Below are positions 16,802-24,720 of a stretch of DNA of 64,000 bases, piece after piece (position 1 is the first letter of the stretch; each line of letters begins with the position of its first letter). This DNA comes from Hoeflea_A sp965228785. Its GTDB lineage: Bacteria; Pseudomonadota; Alphaproteobacteria; Rhizobiales; Rhizobiaceae. A program made the position numbers and the translations under genes. The notes beneath the pieces are model-generated. The model was not told the origin of the DNA. It was given only the letters and a program-made list of their open reading frames with translations, and did not search any database. The stretch lies in NCBI GenBank assembly GCA_965228785.1, contig CBDDIF010000001.1, positions 496,001 to 560,000 of the forward strand, read 5' to 3'.

Positions 16802-17518
16802 ATGATCGCATGGCTGATCAATTGGACGATCGAGACACAGCGGGAGATCTATCTCGCCTTTGGAGACCGCATCAAGCTTTACGCGGAAACCGGCGATTGG
16901 TCCGAACTGGCCGTCTTCCTGCCGATGGGCGTTGTCTTCGGGATCGTGCATGCCATGATGCCCGGGCATTCGAAAACTCTGCTGGCGGCCTATTCGATTT
17001 CAACCCCGGAAAGCGCGTGGCGTGCTGCGGGTACCGGCCTGATCATATCTTCCGTCCATATCCTGATGTCTGTGCTCATCGTGCTTCTGGCTTTGCCACT
17101 GGTGTCAGTGACCCTCGGCGCATCAAGCCAGACGCCTGTTCTGGACAGCCTGAGCCGCGTATTGCTGGCATTTGTCGGCCTCTGGATGATTGTGTCCACT
17201 TTACGCCCGCGCAGCCACACGCATCTTGCCGGGCGCAGCATGGCCTTTGGCTTTTTCGCGGGTCTGGTTCCGTGTCCGCTCACGCTCTTTGTCGTGACAT
17301 TTGCCGCGTCACGCGGCGTGATCGAGGCCGGGCTGGCTTTTGCCGTGGTGATGCTGGTCGGCGTGGCGGCGGTCCTGGTTTCAGTTGCTCTGGTGGCGAA
17401 CCTTTCGCGTGAGGGTCTCGCAAGGCTGATGAACAACAAGCTGATGAGCATCGTTGCATCGGGTCTGCAGGTGGCGACCGGTTTCATTCTCCTGATCGCC
17501 GCCTGGCGGATGTTGTGA
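16802..17518 (+). CDS. NicO/RcnA-family nickel-cobalt exporter-like membrane protein
   Basis: This membrane protein of 238 residues (ATG at 16802; a GTG at 16793 is possible) has about six helices. It carries the NicO-family motif HAMMPGHSK near residue 52, close to the HxxxPGHxK of RcnA and NicO proteins, and a later FFAGLVPCPLTLFVVTFA corresponding to the second conserved motif. RcnA exports Ni and Co; NicO relatives also include uptake types. The His-rich loop typical of RcnA is reduced to RPRSHTHLAG. No regulator is adjacent. Confidence 0.82.
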   Translation: MIAWLINWTIETQREIYLAFGDRIKLYAETGDWSELAVFLPMGVVFGIVHAMMPGHSKTLLAAYSISTPESAWRAAGTGLIISSVHILMSVLIVLLALPLVSVTLGASSQTPVLDSLSRVLLAFVGLWMIVSTLRPRSHTHLAGRSMAFGFFAGLVPCPLTLFVVTFAASRGVIEAGLAFAVVMLVGVAAVLVSVALVANLSREGLARLMNNKLMSIVASGLQVATGFILLIAAWRML

Positions 17519-17553
17519 GATTTGGCTGAACCTCAAAAGGTTCGTGTCGTTGG

Positions 17554-17751
17554 CTAGAGCAACCGTGCCCAGTGGTTTGAAACCTCATGGCGGATCAGGC
17601 CGACATCGCTGAGCATACGGTCGTCGAGCTTGCGCAAGAACTCCAGTTCGCGTTGATGCCGGCGATGGGTGGCGATCGTGTTAGCAAAGGTCGCCAGGCG
17701 ATCTGCTAACGCAGGTCTTTGTGCCGAATATGTTGCGGTGATCGTCTTCAT
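17554..17751 (-). CDS. DUF1127 (YjiS-like) small protein
   Basis: This 65-residue protein ends with the DUF1127 consensus: RELEFLRKLDDRMLSDVGLIRHEV. The start follows agaggacc. Short DUF1127 proteins are abundant in Alphaproteobacteria, act as small Arg-rich post-transcriptional or phosphate/stress factors in a few studied cases, and are often highly expressed. It stands alone, convergent with the metal exporter. Confidence 0.85.
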   Translation of the reverse strand: MKTITATYSAQRPALADRLATFANTIATHRRHQRELEFLRKLDDRMLSDVGLIRHEVSNHWARLL

Positions 17752-17923
17752 GGTATGGTCCTCTGGTTCTGGACGGGGAGACCGTCACGTTGCTGAATGA
17801 CGTCAGAGCTACGGGATCGGGCGTATCGGTGCTTGGCGGCGGCTTGGAGATTTTCTTGGGATTTTTCATGGACGGCCGTACGCTGGCCTCTTCCAGTCGG
17901 AGACTGTTCGAGAGGCCTGGCCG

Positions 17924-19117
17924 ATGAAATACACCTTTGACCAATTTGTTCTTGACGTCTCCACCCGGGAACTGCGGCAGGACGACACCGTGCTTTCGAT
18001 CGAGCCGAAGGTCCTCGATCTGCTCTGCTATTTGATCCAGAATCGCGACCGGGTGGTCAGCAAGGATGAACTGGTCGAACGGGTCTGGAATCGTCGCATC
18101 GTGTCGGATGCCGCGGTCTCGAGCGCCGTCAGTGCAGCCCGTAGGGCGCTCGATGATGACGGCAGGCGACAGCGTTACTTGAAGACGGCCCACGGGCACG
18201 GGTTTCGCTTCGTTGCGTCCATCCTGGAAAGCGGTGCAAAGACGTCTCGCGATGCGCCGCCGAGCGAAAAGCCGCCGGAACAGAGGATCGGGTTCTGTGA
18301 GAGCGCCGACGGTGCGCGGATCGCCTATGGCGTGGCTGGCGAAGGTCCGACCCTCGTCAAGGCTTCCAATTGGCTGACCCACCTGGAATATGATTGGGAG
18401 AGCCCGGTCTGGCGGCATTTCTACAGTGCCCTTGCCAGGGGGCGTCGCCTCGTCCGCTACGATTCCCGTGGCAACGGGCTATCCGACTGGGCCGCGACCG
18501 ACCATTCCTTCGATCGTCAAGTCGAGGATTTGGAGGCAGTCATAGATGCCGCCGGGACCGAACGCTTCTCGATTATCGGTCTTTGTCAGGGTTGTACGTC
18601 AGCGGTCGCTTTTGCAGCTCGAAATCCGCAACGGGTCGAGAAACTGGTTCTGCTCGGCGGATATGTTCGGGGATGGCGGGCACGTGGCGAAACCGATGGA
18701 TACGTGCTTCGAAAGTCGGCCCACGACGCGCTGCCGCTTTGGTGGGGCAAGGAAACGGCGGCGATCCGTGACCTGTTCTCCGGCATCTACATGCCGGACG
18801 CACCCGTTGCCAGCCGGACCTGGTTCAGCGACTTGCAACGCAAGACGGCTACGCCGGAAAACGCCTCGGCGATGATGTTCTCCGACTGCGATGATGATAT
18901 TTCCGACCTTCTGGGCCAGGTTCAGGCGCCGACTCTGGTTCTGCACGCTGTCGGTGATCTCGCCGCTCCCTATGAGGAAGGCAAGGCGCTGGCCACGGGA
19001 ATTCCCGGAGCGCAATTCATATCGCTTGAGACTGCGAACCATATTCTTCCCGAAACCGATCCCGAATGGCAACGCTGTGCGCGAAGAATCGACGAATTCC
19101 TGTCGATTGAGGGTTAG
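17924..19117 (+). CDS. OmpR-type DNA-binding domain fused to an alpha/beta hydrolase with Cys nucleophile
   Basis: The 397-residue protein has an N-terminal winged helix of the Trans_reg_C family (residues 1-100: FVLDVSTRELRQDD, EPKVLDLLCYLIQNRDRVVSKDEL, RYLKTAHGHGFRFVA) joined by a Pro-rich linker to an alpha/beta hydrolase domain (residues 122-397). The nucleophile elbow is IIGLCQG, so the nucleophile is C221 rather than Ser. The acid is probably D345 (HAVGDLAAPY) and the base H373 (TANHILPE). Fusions of this layout exist in Alphaproteobacteria, where the hydrolase fold may act as a sensor. No membrane segment separates the domains, so it is cytoplasmic. Confidence 0.88.
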   Translation: MKYTFDQFVLDVSTRELRQDDTVLSIEPKVLDLLCYLIQNRDRVVSKDELVERVWNRRIVSDAAVSSAVSAARRALDDDGRRQRYLKTAHGHGFRFVASILESGAKTSRDAPPSEKPPEQRIGFCESADGARIAYGVAGEGPTLVKASNWLTHLEYDWESPVWRHFYSALARGRRLVRYDSRGNGLSDWAATDHSFDRQVEDLEAVIDAAGTERFSIIGLCQGCTSAVAFAARNPQRVEKLVLLGGYVRGWRARGETDGYVLRKSAHDALPLWWGKETAAIRDLFSGIYMPDAPVASRTWFSDLQRKTATPENASAMMFSDCDDDISDLLGQVQAPTLVLHAVGDLAAPYEEGKALATGIPGAQFISLETANHILPETDPEWQRCARRIDEFLSIEG

Positions 19118-19170
19118 ACCGTTTGGCCGAAGGCCTGCAATGAACTGCCTTCGTTTCATGACCCGGAATT

Positions 19171-19552
19171 TTATCCCCGGCCTTTGTCTGGAGCGGAGGC
19201 CTGCACAGCTGGTATCACGGAATAGATCTCGATCGGTTCGCCGAAACCGCGGATCTCATGGGTGCCCTGTGAGCGCGTCTCGAACTGCGCGTCTATGACG
19301 ACAGGTGTTCCGAGCGTTTTCCCGAGCCCTTCCAGCCGCGAGGCCAGGTTGACGATGTCGCCGTAGATGGTGAAAGTCTGGCGGCGCTCCGATCTGATGC
19401 GGCGATGCTGCCCGAGGCGATGGCGAAACCGGTTTGTTGCGAAAGATCAATGAGGGCGAGTGCCGCGCGTGCCGGTCCGTACAGTCCACGGGAGCATTGA
19501 AGCTTGCCAGCAAGCCATTGCTGGTAAAGTTGATGACGATGCCCTCGTGGGG
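19171..19552 (-). pseudogene. remnant of a class III adenylate/guanylate cyclase, several frameshifts
   Basis: On the minus strand three reading frames in succession spell parts of a cyclase catalytic domain. They are GIVINFTSNGLLASFNAPV (about 19537-19480), then ALALIDLSQQTGFAIASGSI, then SERRQTFTIYGDIVNLASRLE (about 19395-19330), ending IYSVIPA with a stop at 19171. YGDIVNLASRLEG is the family's metal and base-binding signature. The usual GD of INFTGDG is here SN. The 5' half is absent: the divergent SnoaL-like gene begins at 19553. The shifts near 19455 and 19395 show decay, not programmed frameshifting. Confidence 0.75.
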
Positions 19553-20026
19553 GTGACGTCCGAAACCCTGGTCGACCAGGTCGAAATGATCCGTATCGCC
19601 GATGCTATCGACGCGGCGGTCGATGCCAAGGACTGGGATCTTGCCCGCAGCTTTTTCACCGATACCATCGATGTGGACTTCACATCCCTGGTGGGAGGCG
19701 AACCGGCCACCATTCCGGCCGACGGTCTCATAGCCGGCTGGTCAGGCAACCTGACTGCTTCGAAGACGTCTTTTCACCTGCGAGGCAATCACCGGGTCAC
19801 GTTTGAAGACGCCGACAATGCGGTGCTGCTGTCCCATGGCTATGCCTGGAACCGGATGGACACCGGCGCTGAGGAGGCAAATGGCGGCAACCCCCTGTGG
19901 GAGGTGTGGGGCAATTACGTGCACGGCTTTACCCGCACCGGGGCGGGCTGGAAGGTCAATGCGATGACATTCGATGCAACCGCCCAGCGCGGCAACGACT
20001 ACGTTCGCGATACGCCCGGCAGTTGA
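19553..20026 (+). CDS. SnoaL/NTF2-like protein
   Basis: The GTG at 19553 starts a 157-residue protein (MTSETLVDQVEMIRIADAIDAAVDAKDWDLARSFF); an ATG at 19586 is possible. The pattern of an N-terminal helix pair, the FFTDTIDVDFTSL strand and the later YVHGFTRTGAGWKVNAMTFD matches the SnoaL-like NTF2 fold found in polyketide cyclases, dehydratases and many uncharacterised proteins. The function is unknown. The remnant of a nucleotide cyclase lies just upstream on the other strand. Confidence 0.72.
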   Translation: MTSETLVDQVEMIRIADAIDAAVDAKDWDLARSFFTDTIDVDFTSLVGGEPATIPADGLIAGWSGNLTASKTSFHLRGNHRVTFEDADNAVLLSHGYAWNRMDTGAEEANGGNPLWEVWGNYVHGFTRTGAGWKVNAMTFDATAQRGNDYVRDTPGS

Positions 20027-20032
20027 ATGCGA

Positions 20033-20416
20033 TCAGGCCTCGGCCGGCTCCTCGCCGGCGAGTGCCTCGCGCGCGGCACTGTAATGCGCCGGTGTGATGT
20101 GCGCGCGAATGGCGGCCAAAGCCGCAGTCAGCACGGCGACATCATCCGAAAAGCCGACGAAGGCCAGAAAATCCGGCAGGGCGTCCAGCGGCAGGACAAA
20201 ATAAGCCAGGGCCGCAAGAAGGATGCCGCGCACGCGGGTCGGTGTGCGCGGATCGAGCGCGCAATAATAGGACGCCACCACGTCTTCCATGAAAGGCACT
20301 TGACGGGCGGCTCGTCGGGCGGTTTCCCAGAATTTTCCGCGCACCCGCGATTCCCGGTCCTGACGGGTCTCGTCGTCACCTGGTTCGAGAATTTCGCCTA
20401 TCTTGACGTCGTCCAT
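20033..20416 (-). CDS. DUF1232 (YkvA-like) membrane protein
   Basis: The 127-residue protein has the DUF1232 signature VRGILLAALAYFVLPLDALPDFLAFVGFSDDVAVL in the centre, a hydrophobic segment followed by the P-x-D-x-x-P-D motif. Members are small membrane-associated proteins of unknown function. It is convergent with the SnoaL-like gene, 6 bases apart. Confidence 0.85.
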   Translation of the reverse strand: MDDVKIGEILEPGDDETRQDRESRVRGKFWETARRAARQVPFMEDVVASYYCALDPRTPTRVRGILLAALAYFVLPLDALPDFLAFVGFSDDVAVLTAALAAIRAHITPAHYSAAREALAGEEPAEA

Positions 20417-20480
20417 GACGGGTCCGTGGTTGATTTCCCAATCTTTACAATATGGTGGCCTATGGCTGCGGATGCAAGTT

Positions 20481-20780
20481 TCAGGGTCTGCCGGCGAACC
20501 GGTTCATGGCCCTGGCCAGCTTGAAGTCGAGCTCGGTCAGACCGCCGGTATCGTGGGTTGTCAGGCGCACGTCGACCTTGCGATAGACATTGCTCCATTC
20601 GGGGTGGTGGTTGAGTTTCTCGGCCGAAAGAGCCGCCCGGGTCATGAAGGCGAAGGCTTCGCTGAAATTCTTGAATTCGAAATGACTCTCGATGGACCTT
20701 TCATCTGCGCCGAGTTGCCAGCCCGGCAACTCGGCCAGACGTCGCCTTGCGTCCGCTGCATCAACCTCTATAGCTGTCAT
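20481..20780 (-). CDS. phhB: pterin-4a-carbinolamine dehydratase
   Basis: The start at 20780 gives 99 residues (MTAIEVDAADARRRL), with ggag 7 bases upstream. The active-site pattern EKLNHHPEWSNVYRKVDVRLTTHDTGGLTELD is clear, including the catalytic His pair. The enzyme dehydrates 4a-hydroxytetrahydrobiopterin after aromatic amino acid hydroxylation, or recycles related pterins. No phenylalanine hydroxylase gene is in the window. Its start codon is only 21 bases from the divergent phosphatase start, and both share one Shine-Dalgarno palindrome. Confidence 0.92.
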   Translation of the reverse strand: MTAIEVDAADARRRLAELPGWQLGADERSIESHFEFKNFSEAFAFMTRAALSAEKLNHHPEWSNVYRKVDVRLTTHDTGGLTELDFKLARAMNRFAGRP

Positions 20781-20787
20781 GGGTTCA

Positions 20788-20795
20788 CTCCGGAG
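20788..20795. promoter_or_regulatory. palindromic CTCCGGAG used as ribosome binding site on both strands
   Basis: The self-complementary CTCCGGAG lies midway between the divergent start codons at 20780 (minus) and 20802 (plus). Each strand reads GGAG about 6-7 bases before its ATG. Only 21 bases separate the genes, so no promoter fits here and each must be transcribed from inside the other gene. Confidence 0.7.
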
Positions 20796-20801
20796 GGGTT
20801 C

Positions 20802-21296
20802 ATGGCCGCCGCACTTCACGCAACCACATCGATCCTGTTTGTGTGTCTCGGCAATATCTGCCGCTCGCCGATGGCCCAGGGTATCTTCCGCACTATGGCG
20901 CAGCAGAACGGTCTTGGCGAGATCCGGCTGGATTCCTGCGGCACCGGAGGCTGGCACATTGGGGACCCGCCGGACAGCCGAGCCATTGCCAAGGTCGCCG
21001 AATACGGCGTCGATATTTCAGACCTGCGAGCGCGACAGATCGCAGCAAGCGATTTCGATCGCTTCGATCTGATCCTGACCATGGACAGTGCCAATTTCGA
21101 CACGGTTACGGCTCAGGCACCGGCCGACCGCCAGAACCGGGTTCACCGGTTTTTGCAATTGACCCTCGACCGGCCGGAAGATGTGCCGGATCCGTACTAC
21201 GGTGGGCCAGACGGTTTCGAGCAGGTCTACCGGATGCTGGCCGAGGGCTCGGCAGCGTTGCAAGCGCGGATCCTATCGGATCGCACCTCGCCTTAA
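20802..21296 (+). CDS. low-molecular-weight protein tyrosine phosphatase
   Basis: The 164-residue protein from the ATG at 20802 has the P-loop VCLGNICRSPMAQ (the C-x5-R-S motif, Cys near residue 15) and the general acid region DVPDPYYGG with its Asp. This is the LMW-PTP family, which dephosphorylates tyrosine and arginine residues on proteins. A longer upstream reading has no ribosome site. Its stop overlaps the stop of the convergent cupin gene by 3 bases. Confidence 0.93.
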   Translation: MAAALHATTSILFVCLGNICRSPMAQGIFRTMAQQNGLGEIRLDSCGTGGWHIGDPPDSRAIAKVAEYGVDISDLRARQIAASDFDRFDLILTMDSANFDTVTAQAPADRQNRVHRFLQLTLDRPEDVPDPYYGGPDGFEQVYRMLAEGSAALQARILSDRTSP

Positions 21297-21661
21297 ACCT
21301 TCTGCAGCTCGGACACCGGAATCGCCAGATCTGACTCAACGTTGCCGGTCATGGTCGTCTCGGCCTTGGTGATGTTGATCAGATGCACCTCTTCGTCTGC
21401 GACCGGCATGTGCTCGACGCCGCGCGGGATTACCAGCATCTCGCCTTCCGACACCGTCACGTCACGGTCTCTGAAGCGAACCGTGAGCCTGCCCTTCACC
21501 ACGATGAACAGCTCGTCCTCCTCGTCATGGCTGTGCCAGACGAATTCGCCTTTCAGACGAGCGAAGCGGACATGCTGCCCATTGGCCTCGGCGGCGACAT
21601 GCGGTTTCCAGTATCCGTCCACCTGGGTGAACTTGTCGGCAATGTTGATCGTGTTCATCAT
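21293..21661 (-). CDS. cupin-domain protein
   Basis: This 122-residue single cupin has WHSHDEEDELFIVVKGRLTVRF (motif 1 with His, His and Glu metal ligands) and GEMLVIPRGVEHMPVADEE (motif 2 with His). An aaggag lies before the double ATG (21661 and 21658). Small single-domain cupins bind a metal and include dioxygenases, isomerases and sensors. The divergent LysR gene at 21748 is the likely regulator. Confidence 0.88.
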   Translation of the reverse strand: MMNTINIADKFTQVDGYWKPHVAAEANGQHVRFARLKGEFVWHSHDEEDELFIVVKGRLTVRFRDRDVTVSEGEMLVIPRGVEHMPVADEEVHLINITKAETTMTGNVESDLAIPVSELQKV

Positions 21662-21706
21662 CGGCTCCTTTGGTTCGCCGCCGACACTAGCTCCAGCTCA
21701 TGAATA

Positions 21707-21724
21707 ATGATACCTAATAGTCAT
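21707..21724. promoter_or_regulatory. candidate LysR binding site between the cupin and LysR genes
   Basis: ATGA-N10-TCAT forms a dyad in the 86-base gap between the divergent cupin (start 21661) and LysR (start 21748) genes. The surrounding region is AT-rich and fits a LysR T-N11-A site. It is low-information and therefore tentative. Confidence 0.35.
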
Positions 21725-21747
21725 AATCGATTGGATCATGAATTCTA

Positions 21748-22611
21748 ATGTCAAACAGAAACATCGATACACAGCTGCTGCGGACCTTTGCGACTGTTGC
21801 CGAAACGGGAAACATGACTCAGGCGAGCCGAGTGCTGAACCTGACGCAAGGGGCGGTCAGTCAGCACATCAAGCGATTGGAAGAGCAGCTTGGTTCAGCG
21901 CTCTTCTTGCGCCAGCGCTCGGGACTGCTGTTGACCGAGGCCGGCGACCGGATGTTCGTTCGTGCGCGCCGGCTGCTGGCCTTGAACGACGAATTGTGGC
22001 GCGACATGACAACGCCGCGCTTTGCCGGTCGGGTGCGGCTTGGTGTGCCGGTCGACCTGATTTCCGGCCGCCTACCGTCGATCCTTCGACTGTTCGCCCA
22101 GGCCTATCCGGATGTCGAGATCGACCTGGTCTGCCAGACCTCGCCCGACCTGCGGGCCGGTTTCGAGTCAGGTACGCTTGATGTCACGCTGCTCGAAGAG
22201 ATCGCCGACCGGGCTACGGGCAAAGTGCTCTTTCGCGACCGGCTGGTTTGGGTCGGCGCCCGTGGCGGGGATGCGGCGAACCTCGACCCGTTGCCATTGT
22301 CACTCATCAGCAAATCCTGCGTTTTCCGGCCGCGGGTTCTGGAGGCTTTGGATGCGGCAGGGCGCCGCTGGAAATACGTCTATGAAAGCGACAGCCTCGA
22401 GGCCACCATCGCCATGATCCGGATGGATTTGGCGGTCGGGACATTCCTGGCCTCGGCCCTGCCGGACCATGTGGAACCGGTCAGCCATTCCGCCGGTCTG
22501 CCGGAATTGCCCCTCTTCTGCGTTTCTCTTCTGACCCGGGAGACGGCCGCCGATCATCCGACCGCGGCCCTTTCGGATTACGTAGCCCGGGGAATGTCGT
22601 CTCAGCCCTGA
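21748..22611 (+). CDS. LysR-family transcriptional regulator
   Basis: This is a LysR protein of 287 residues with winged helix LLRTFATVAETGNMTQASRVLNLTQGAVSQHIKRLEEQLGSALF, then LTEAGDRMFVRARRLL and an effector domain. The family usually controls a divergent gene, here the small cupin at 21293-21661. The effector is unknown. The C-terminus overlaps the end of the convergent hydrolase gene by 10 bases. Confidence 0.9.
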   Translation: MSNRNIDTQLLRTFATVAETGNMTQASRVLNLTQGAVSQHIKRLEEQLGSALFLRQRSGLLLTEAGDRMFVRARRLLALNDELWRDMTTPRFAGRVRLGVPVDLISGRLPSILRLFAQAYPDVEIDLVCQTSPDLRAGFESGTLDVTLLEEIADRATGKVLFRDRLVWVGARGGDAANLDPLPLSLISKSCVFRPRVLEALDAAGRRWKYVYESDSLEATIAMIRMDLAVGTFLASALPDHVEPVSHSAGLPELPLFCVSLLTRETAADHPTAALSDYVARGMSSQP

Positions 22612-23441
22612 CCGATGAAATCGGCAACGACCGCATTGAATCGATCCGGTGCTTCAAGAAACATGAAATGACTGCCGCCTTCCTCGGCGTCGAAGAATTC
22701 TATTCGAGAGCCGGCGATCTGCTCATGAATCCACTGCTGGCTTTGCCAGGTCACCTGACTGCCGCGGCCGGAGACAACCAGAGTTGGCCGATTGATGCGA
22801 GGAATGGTGTCACGCCAGTCCTGTGTCGCGTTGTTGATGAGCAGCCGGGCGGCCAGCGCCCGCGGGAACTGCAGGTTGATCGCCAGCAGCTCCTCCTTCT
22901 GCTCCTCCGACATGGCCTCGGTGACCATTGAGAAGATCATCTCGCGCGTTGCTGCTTCACCATCGGGGCCGGCCAACCGGTCGGCGAATTGGTAGAGGTC
23001 GTTTGGTTCCATCATGCCGCCGGCGGTCCAGCGCTCTTCGTCCGTCCAGCCCGGATTGGCAACGACGACCGGCGGCTCATCGACAAGGAGATAGCGGGCA
23101 ATACGGCCGGCACCGAACAGGCCCCAGTGGCACCATATGACCGAGCAACCGGCGGAGTGGCCCAGCAGGTTGATGGTGTCGAGATCGAGCCCGACCATGA
23201 ATTCGTTGAGATCAGCCGCCAGGCGGGAGATGCGGTAGCCGAAATCTGGCTTGTCCGAAAGGCCATGGCCCCGCAAGTCCAAAGCGATCACCCGGTAGCG
23301 GTCGTTCAATCCCGCGATCTGGTGTTTGAACAATGCCGCACCCTGCGACCATCCATGCAGCATCAGCAGCGTCTGGCCGCTGCCCGCCTCGATGTAACGC
23401 AGCGTCACGCCATCGCTGGTGGTGAATTCCTGTCGGTCCAT
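22602..23441 (-). CDS. alpha/beta hydrolase
   Basis: The start at 23441 (MDRQEFTTSDGVTLRYIEAGSG) gives 279 residues; a GTG at 23486 is less likely. The nucleophile elbow GHSAGCS and the early oxyanion motif LMLHGWSQGA are clear. The catalytic His is in GGSHFMFLEAP near the C-terminus, and an Asp is expected nearby. It belongs to the epoxide hydrolase/haloperoxidase/esterase branch. The substrate is unknown, and nothing adjacent indicates one. Confidence 0.88.
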   Translation of the reverse strand: MDRQEFTTSDGVTLRYIEAGSGQTLLMLHGWSQGAALFKHQIAGLNDRYRVIALDLRGHGLSDKPDFGYRISRLAADLNEFMVGLDLDTINLLGHSAGCSVIWCHWGLFGAGRIARYLLVDEPPVVVANPGWTDEERWTAGGMMEPNDLYQFADRLAGPDGEAATREMIFSMVTEAMSEEQKEELLAINLQFPRALAARLLINNATQDWRDTIPRINRPTLVVSGRGSQVTWQSQQWIHEQIAGSRIEFFDAEEGGSHFMFLEAPDRFNAVVADFIGQG

Positions 23442-23544
23442 TGGTTTTGTCCAACTGCCGGTTGTGTGTGGTGTCGAGAGTGTCACCAGGCCGGGAAAAC
23501 GACAAGCATTGAACGCTGAAAATCGGCGTTTGTTGAACCCGGGT

Positions 23545-23982
23545 TTATGGTTTTTTCGACAGAAGCGTATTCACTTCGCCTTCGACACCCATGAAGACAA
23601 CAAGCACGCGGGCCGGTTCGGTGCCGCTGTTTCTGCCATTGTGCACGGTATTGACCGCCTCCATGAAGGCATCACCCGCGCGATAGACCTTTTCTACGCC
23701 ACCCGGATAGGTGACGGTGAGTTCGCCCTCGAGCATGTAGCCGTAGGTCGGGTAGGGGTGTGTGTGCGGACCGGTTTCCTCGTCAGGTAGCATCGTGACG
23801 ATGACCGAATGGATTTGTGGCGTTCCATTATCCGGATAGGCCAGCGGATCGCCGAGGATCGTCTTGCTGTCCTTCAGCAGGGGCACCACGCGCTGATAGG
23901 GTTCCTTGCCGACCGACTGGCCGCCTGCGATCAATCCGGCCAGCAGGGCGAGCGAAAAGACGAACCTCGGGCGAAGCATCAC
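23545..23982 (-). CDS. periplasmic cupin-domain protein
   Basis: The 145-residue protein starts with a signal peptide (MMLRPRFVFSLALLAGLIAGG; the second Met could be the start) and has cupin motifs GPHTHPYPTYGYMLEGELTVTY and GDAFMEAVNTVHNGRN. It is secreted across the inner membrane and probably binds a metal. It follows thpR on the same strand after 6 bases. Function unknown. Confidence 0.82.
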   Translation of the reverse strand: MMLRPRFVFSLALLAGLIAGGQSVGKEPYQRVVPLLKDSKTILGDPLAYPDNGTPQIHSVIVTMLPDEETGPHTHPYPTYGYMLEGELTVTYPGGVEKVYRAGDAFMEAVNTVHNGRNSGTEPARVLVVFMGVEGEVNTLLSKKP

Positions 23983-23988
23983 TGATCT

Positions 23989-24582
23989 CTAACGGAACGT
24001 GCTCGAAGGGTTGGGCATCGTCTCGATCACTGGCGGAGCCGCGAAGGCAGCATTCAGCGGGTAGGCTTCCTCGGTGACATAGGGGCCGCCGCCGGTCGAT
24101 TCGCGTGACGACATGACGACGAAGCGCGACACCGTGAACGCATTGGTCTGGAAGTTGCTGCGCGCCGACAAATAGTCGACGACATCGCCAACGCGGGCGC
24201 CGCGCAGTCGGGCGAGCGTCACATGCGGTGTGAACTTGCGCGGATCCGGGCGCAGCCGGAGCCGTTGGCAAATCCGTTCGAGTTCGGCCTGCAGGGCAAA
24301 AAGTTCCGGCGAGGCCGAGACCCCGGCCCAAAGCGAATGCGGTTTTTTGGAACCGAAGGAACCGAGGCCGATCAGCGCAAGATTGAACTCCGGGCGTTCA
24401 ACGCGATCGAGCGCATGCACCAGTTCATCGGCAGTCGGTGCATCGACATCGCCGACAAAGCGCAGGGTGATATGATAGTTTTCGACATCGATCCACCGGG
24501 CGCCGTGCAGTCCGCCACGCAGGAGCGAAAGGCTCAATGCGGCATCACGCGGAATCTCGAGGGCGATAAACAAACGCGGCAT
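23989..24582 (-). CDS. thpR: RNA 2',3'-cyclic phosphodiesterase (2H superfamily)
   Basis: This 197-residue protein has the two HxTx motifs of the 2H phosphoesterases, YHITLRF and PHVTLARL, flanking the active site. The N-terminus MPRLFIALEIP is typical of ThpR. Members hydrolyse 2',3'-cyclic phosphates of RNA ends and were first noted for ligase activity. The start follows gggaggc. It is probably cotranscribed with the periplasmic cupin gene. Confidence 0.93.
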   Translation of the reverse strand: MPRLFIALEIPRDAALSLSLLRGGLHGARWIDVENYHITLRFVGDVDAPTADELVHALDRVERPEFNLALIGLGSFGSKKPHSLWAGVSASPELFALQAELERICQRLRLRPDPRKFTPHVTLARLRGARVGDVVDYLSARSNFQTNAFTVSRFVVMSSRESTGGGPYVTEEAYPLNAAFAAPPVIETMPNPSSTFR

Positions 24583-24720
24583 GGCTGCCTCCCCGATTCG
24601 ACTGTCCCTTGCAGCGAATCACGAGTGTGGTTCGAGAGCAAGGCCTTTGTCGGCAAACCGTCAGGTTTTACCGTATCCTGTGGGGAGATGGCGCTAAATC
24701 TCTTGGATTTCAAGCGCTTG

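Noticed and set aside
17681..18418. 245-codon open frame on the minus strand crossing DUF1127 and the hydrolase fusion
   Set aside because: It overlaps two supported genes and shows no domain.
19330..19500. programmed ribosomal frameshift explaining the cyclase frames
   Set aside because: No slippery heptamer, and several shifts of different sign occur together with loss of the 5' half.
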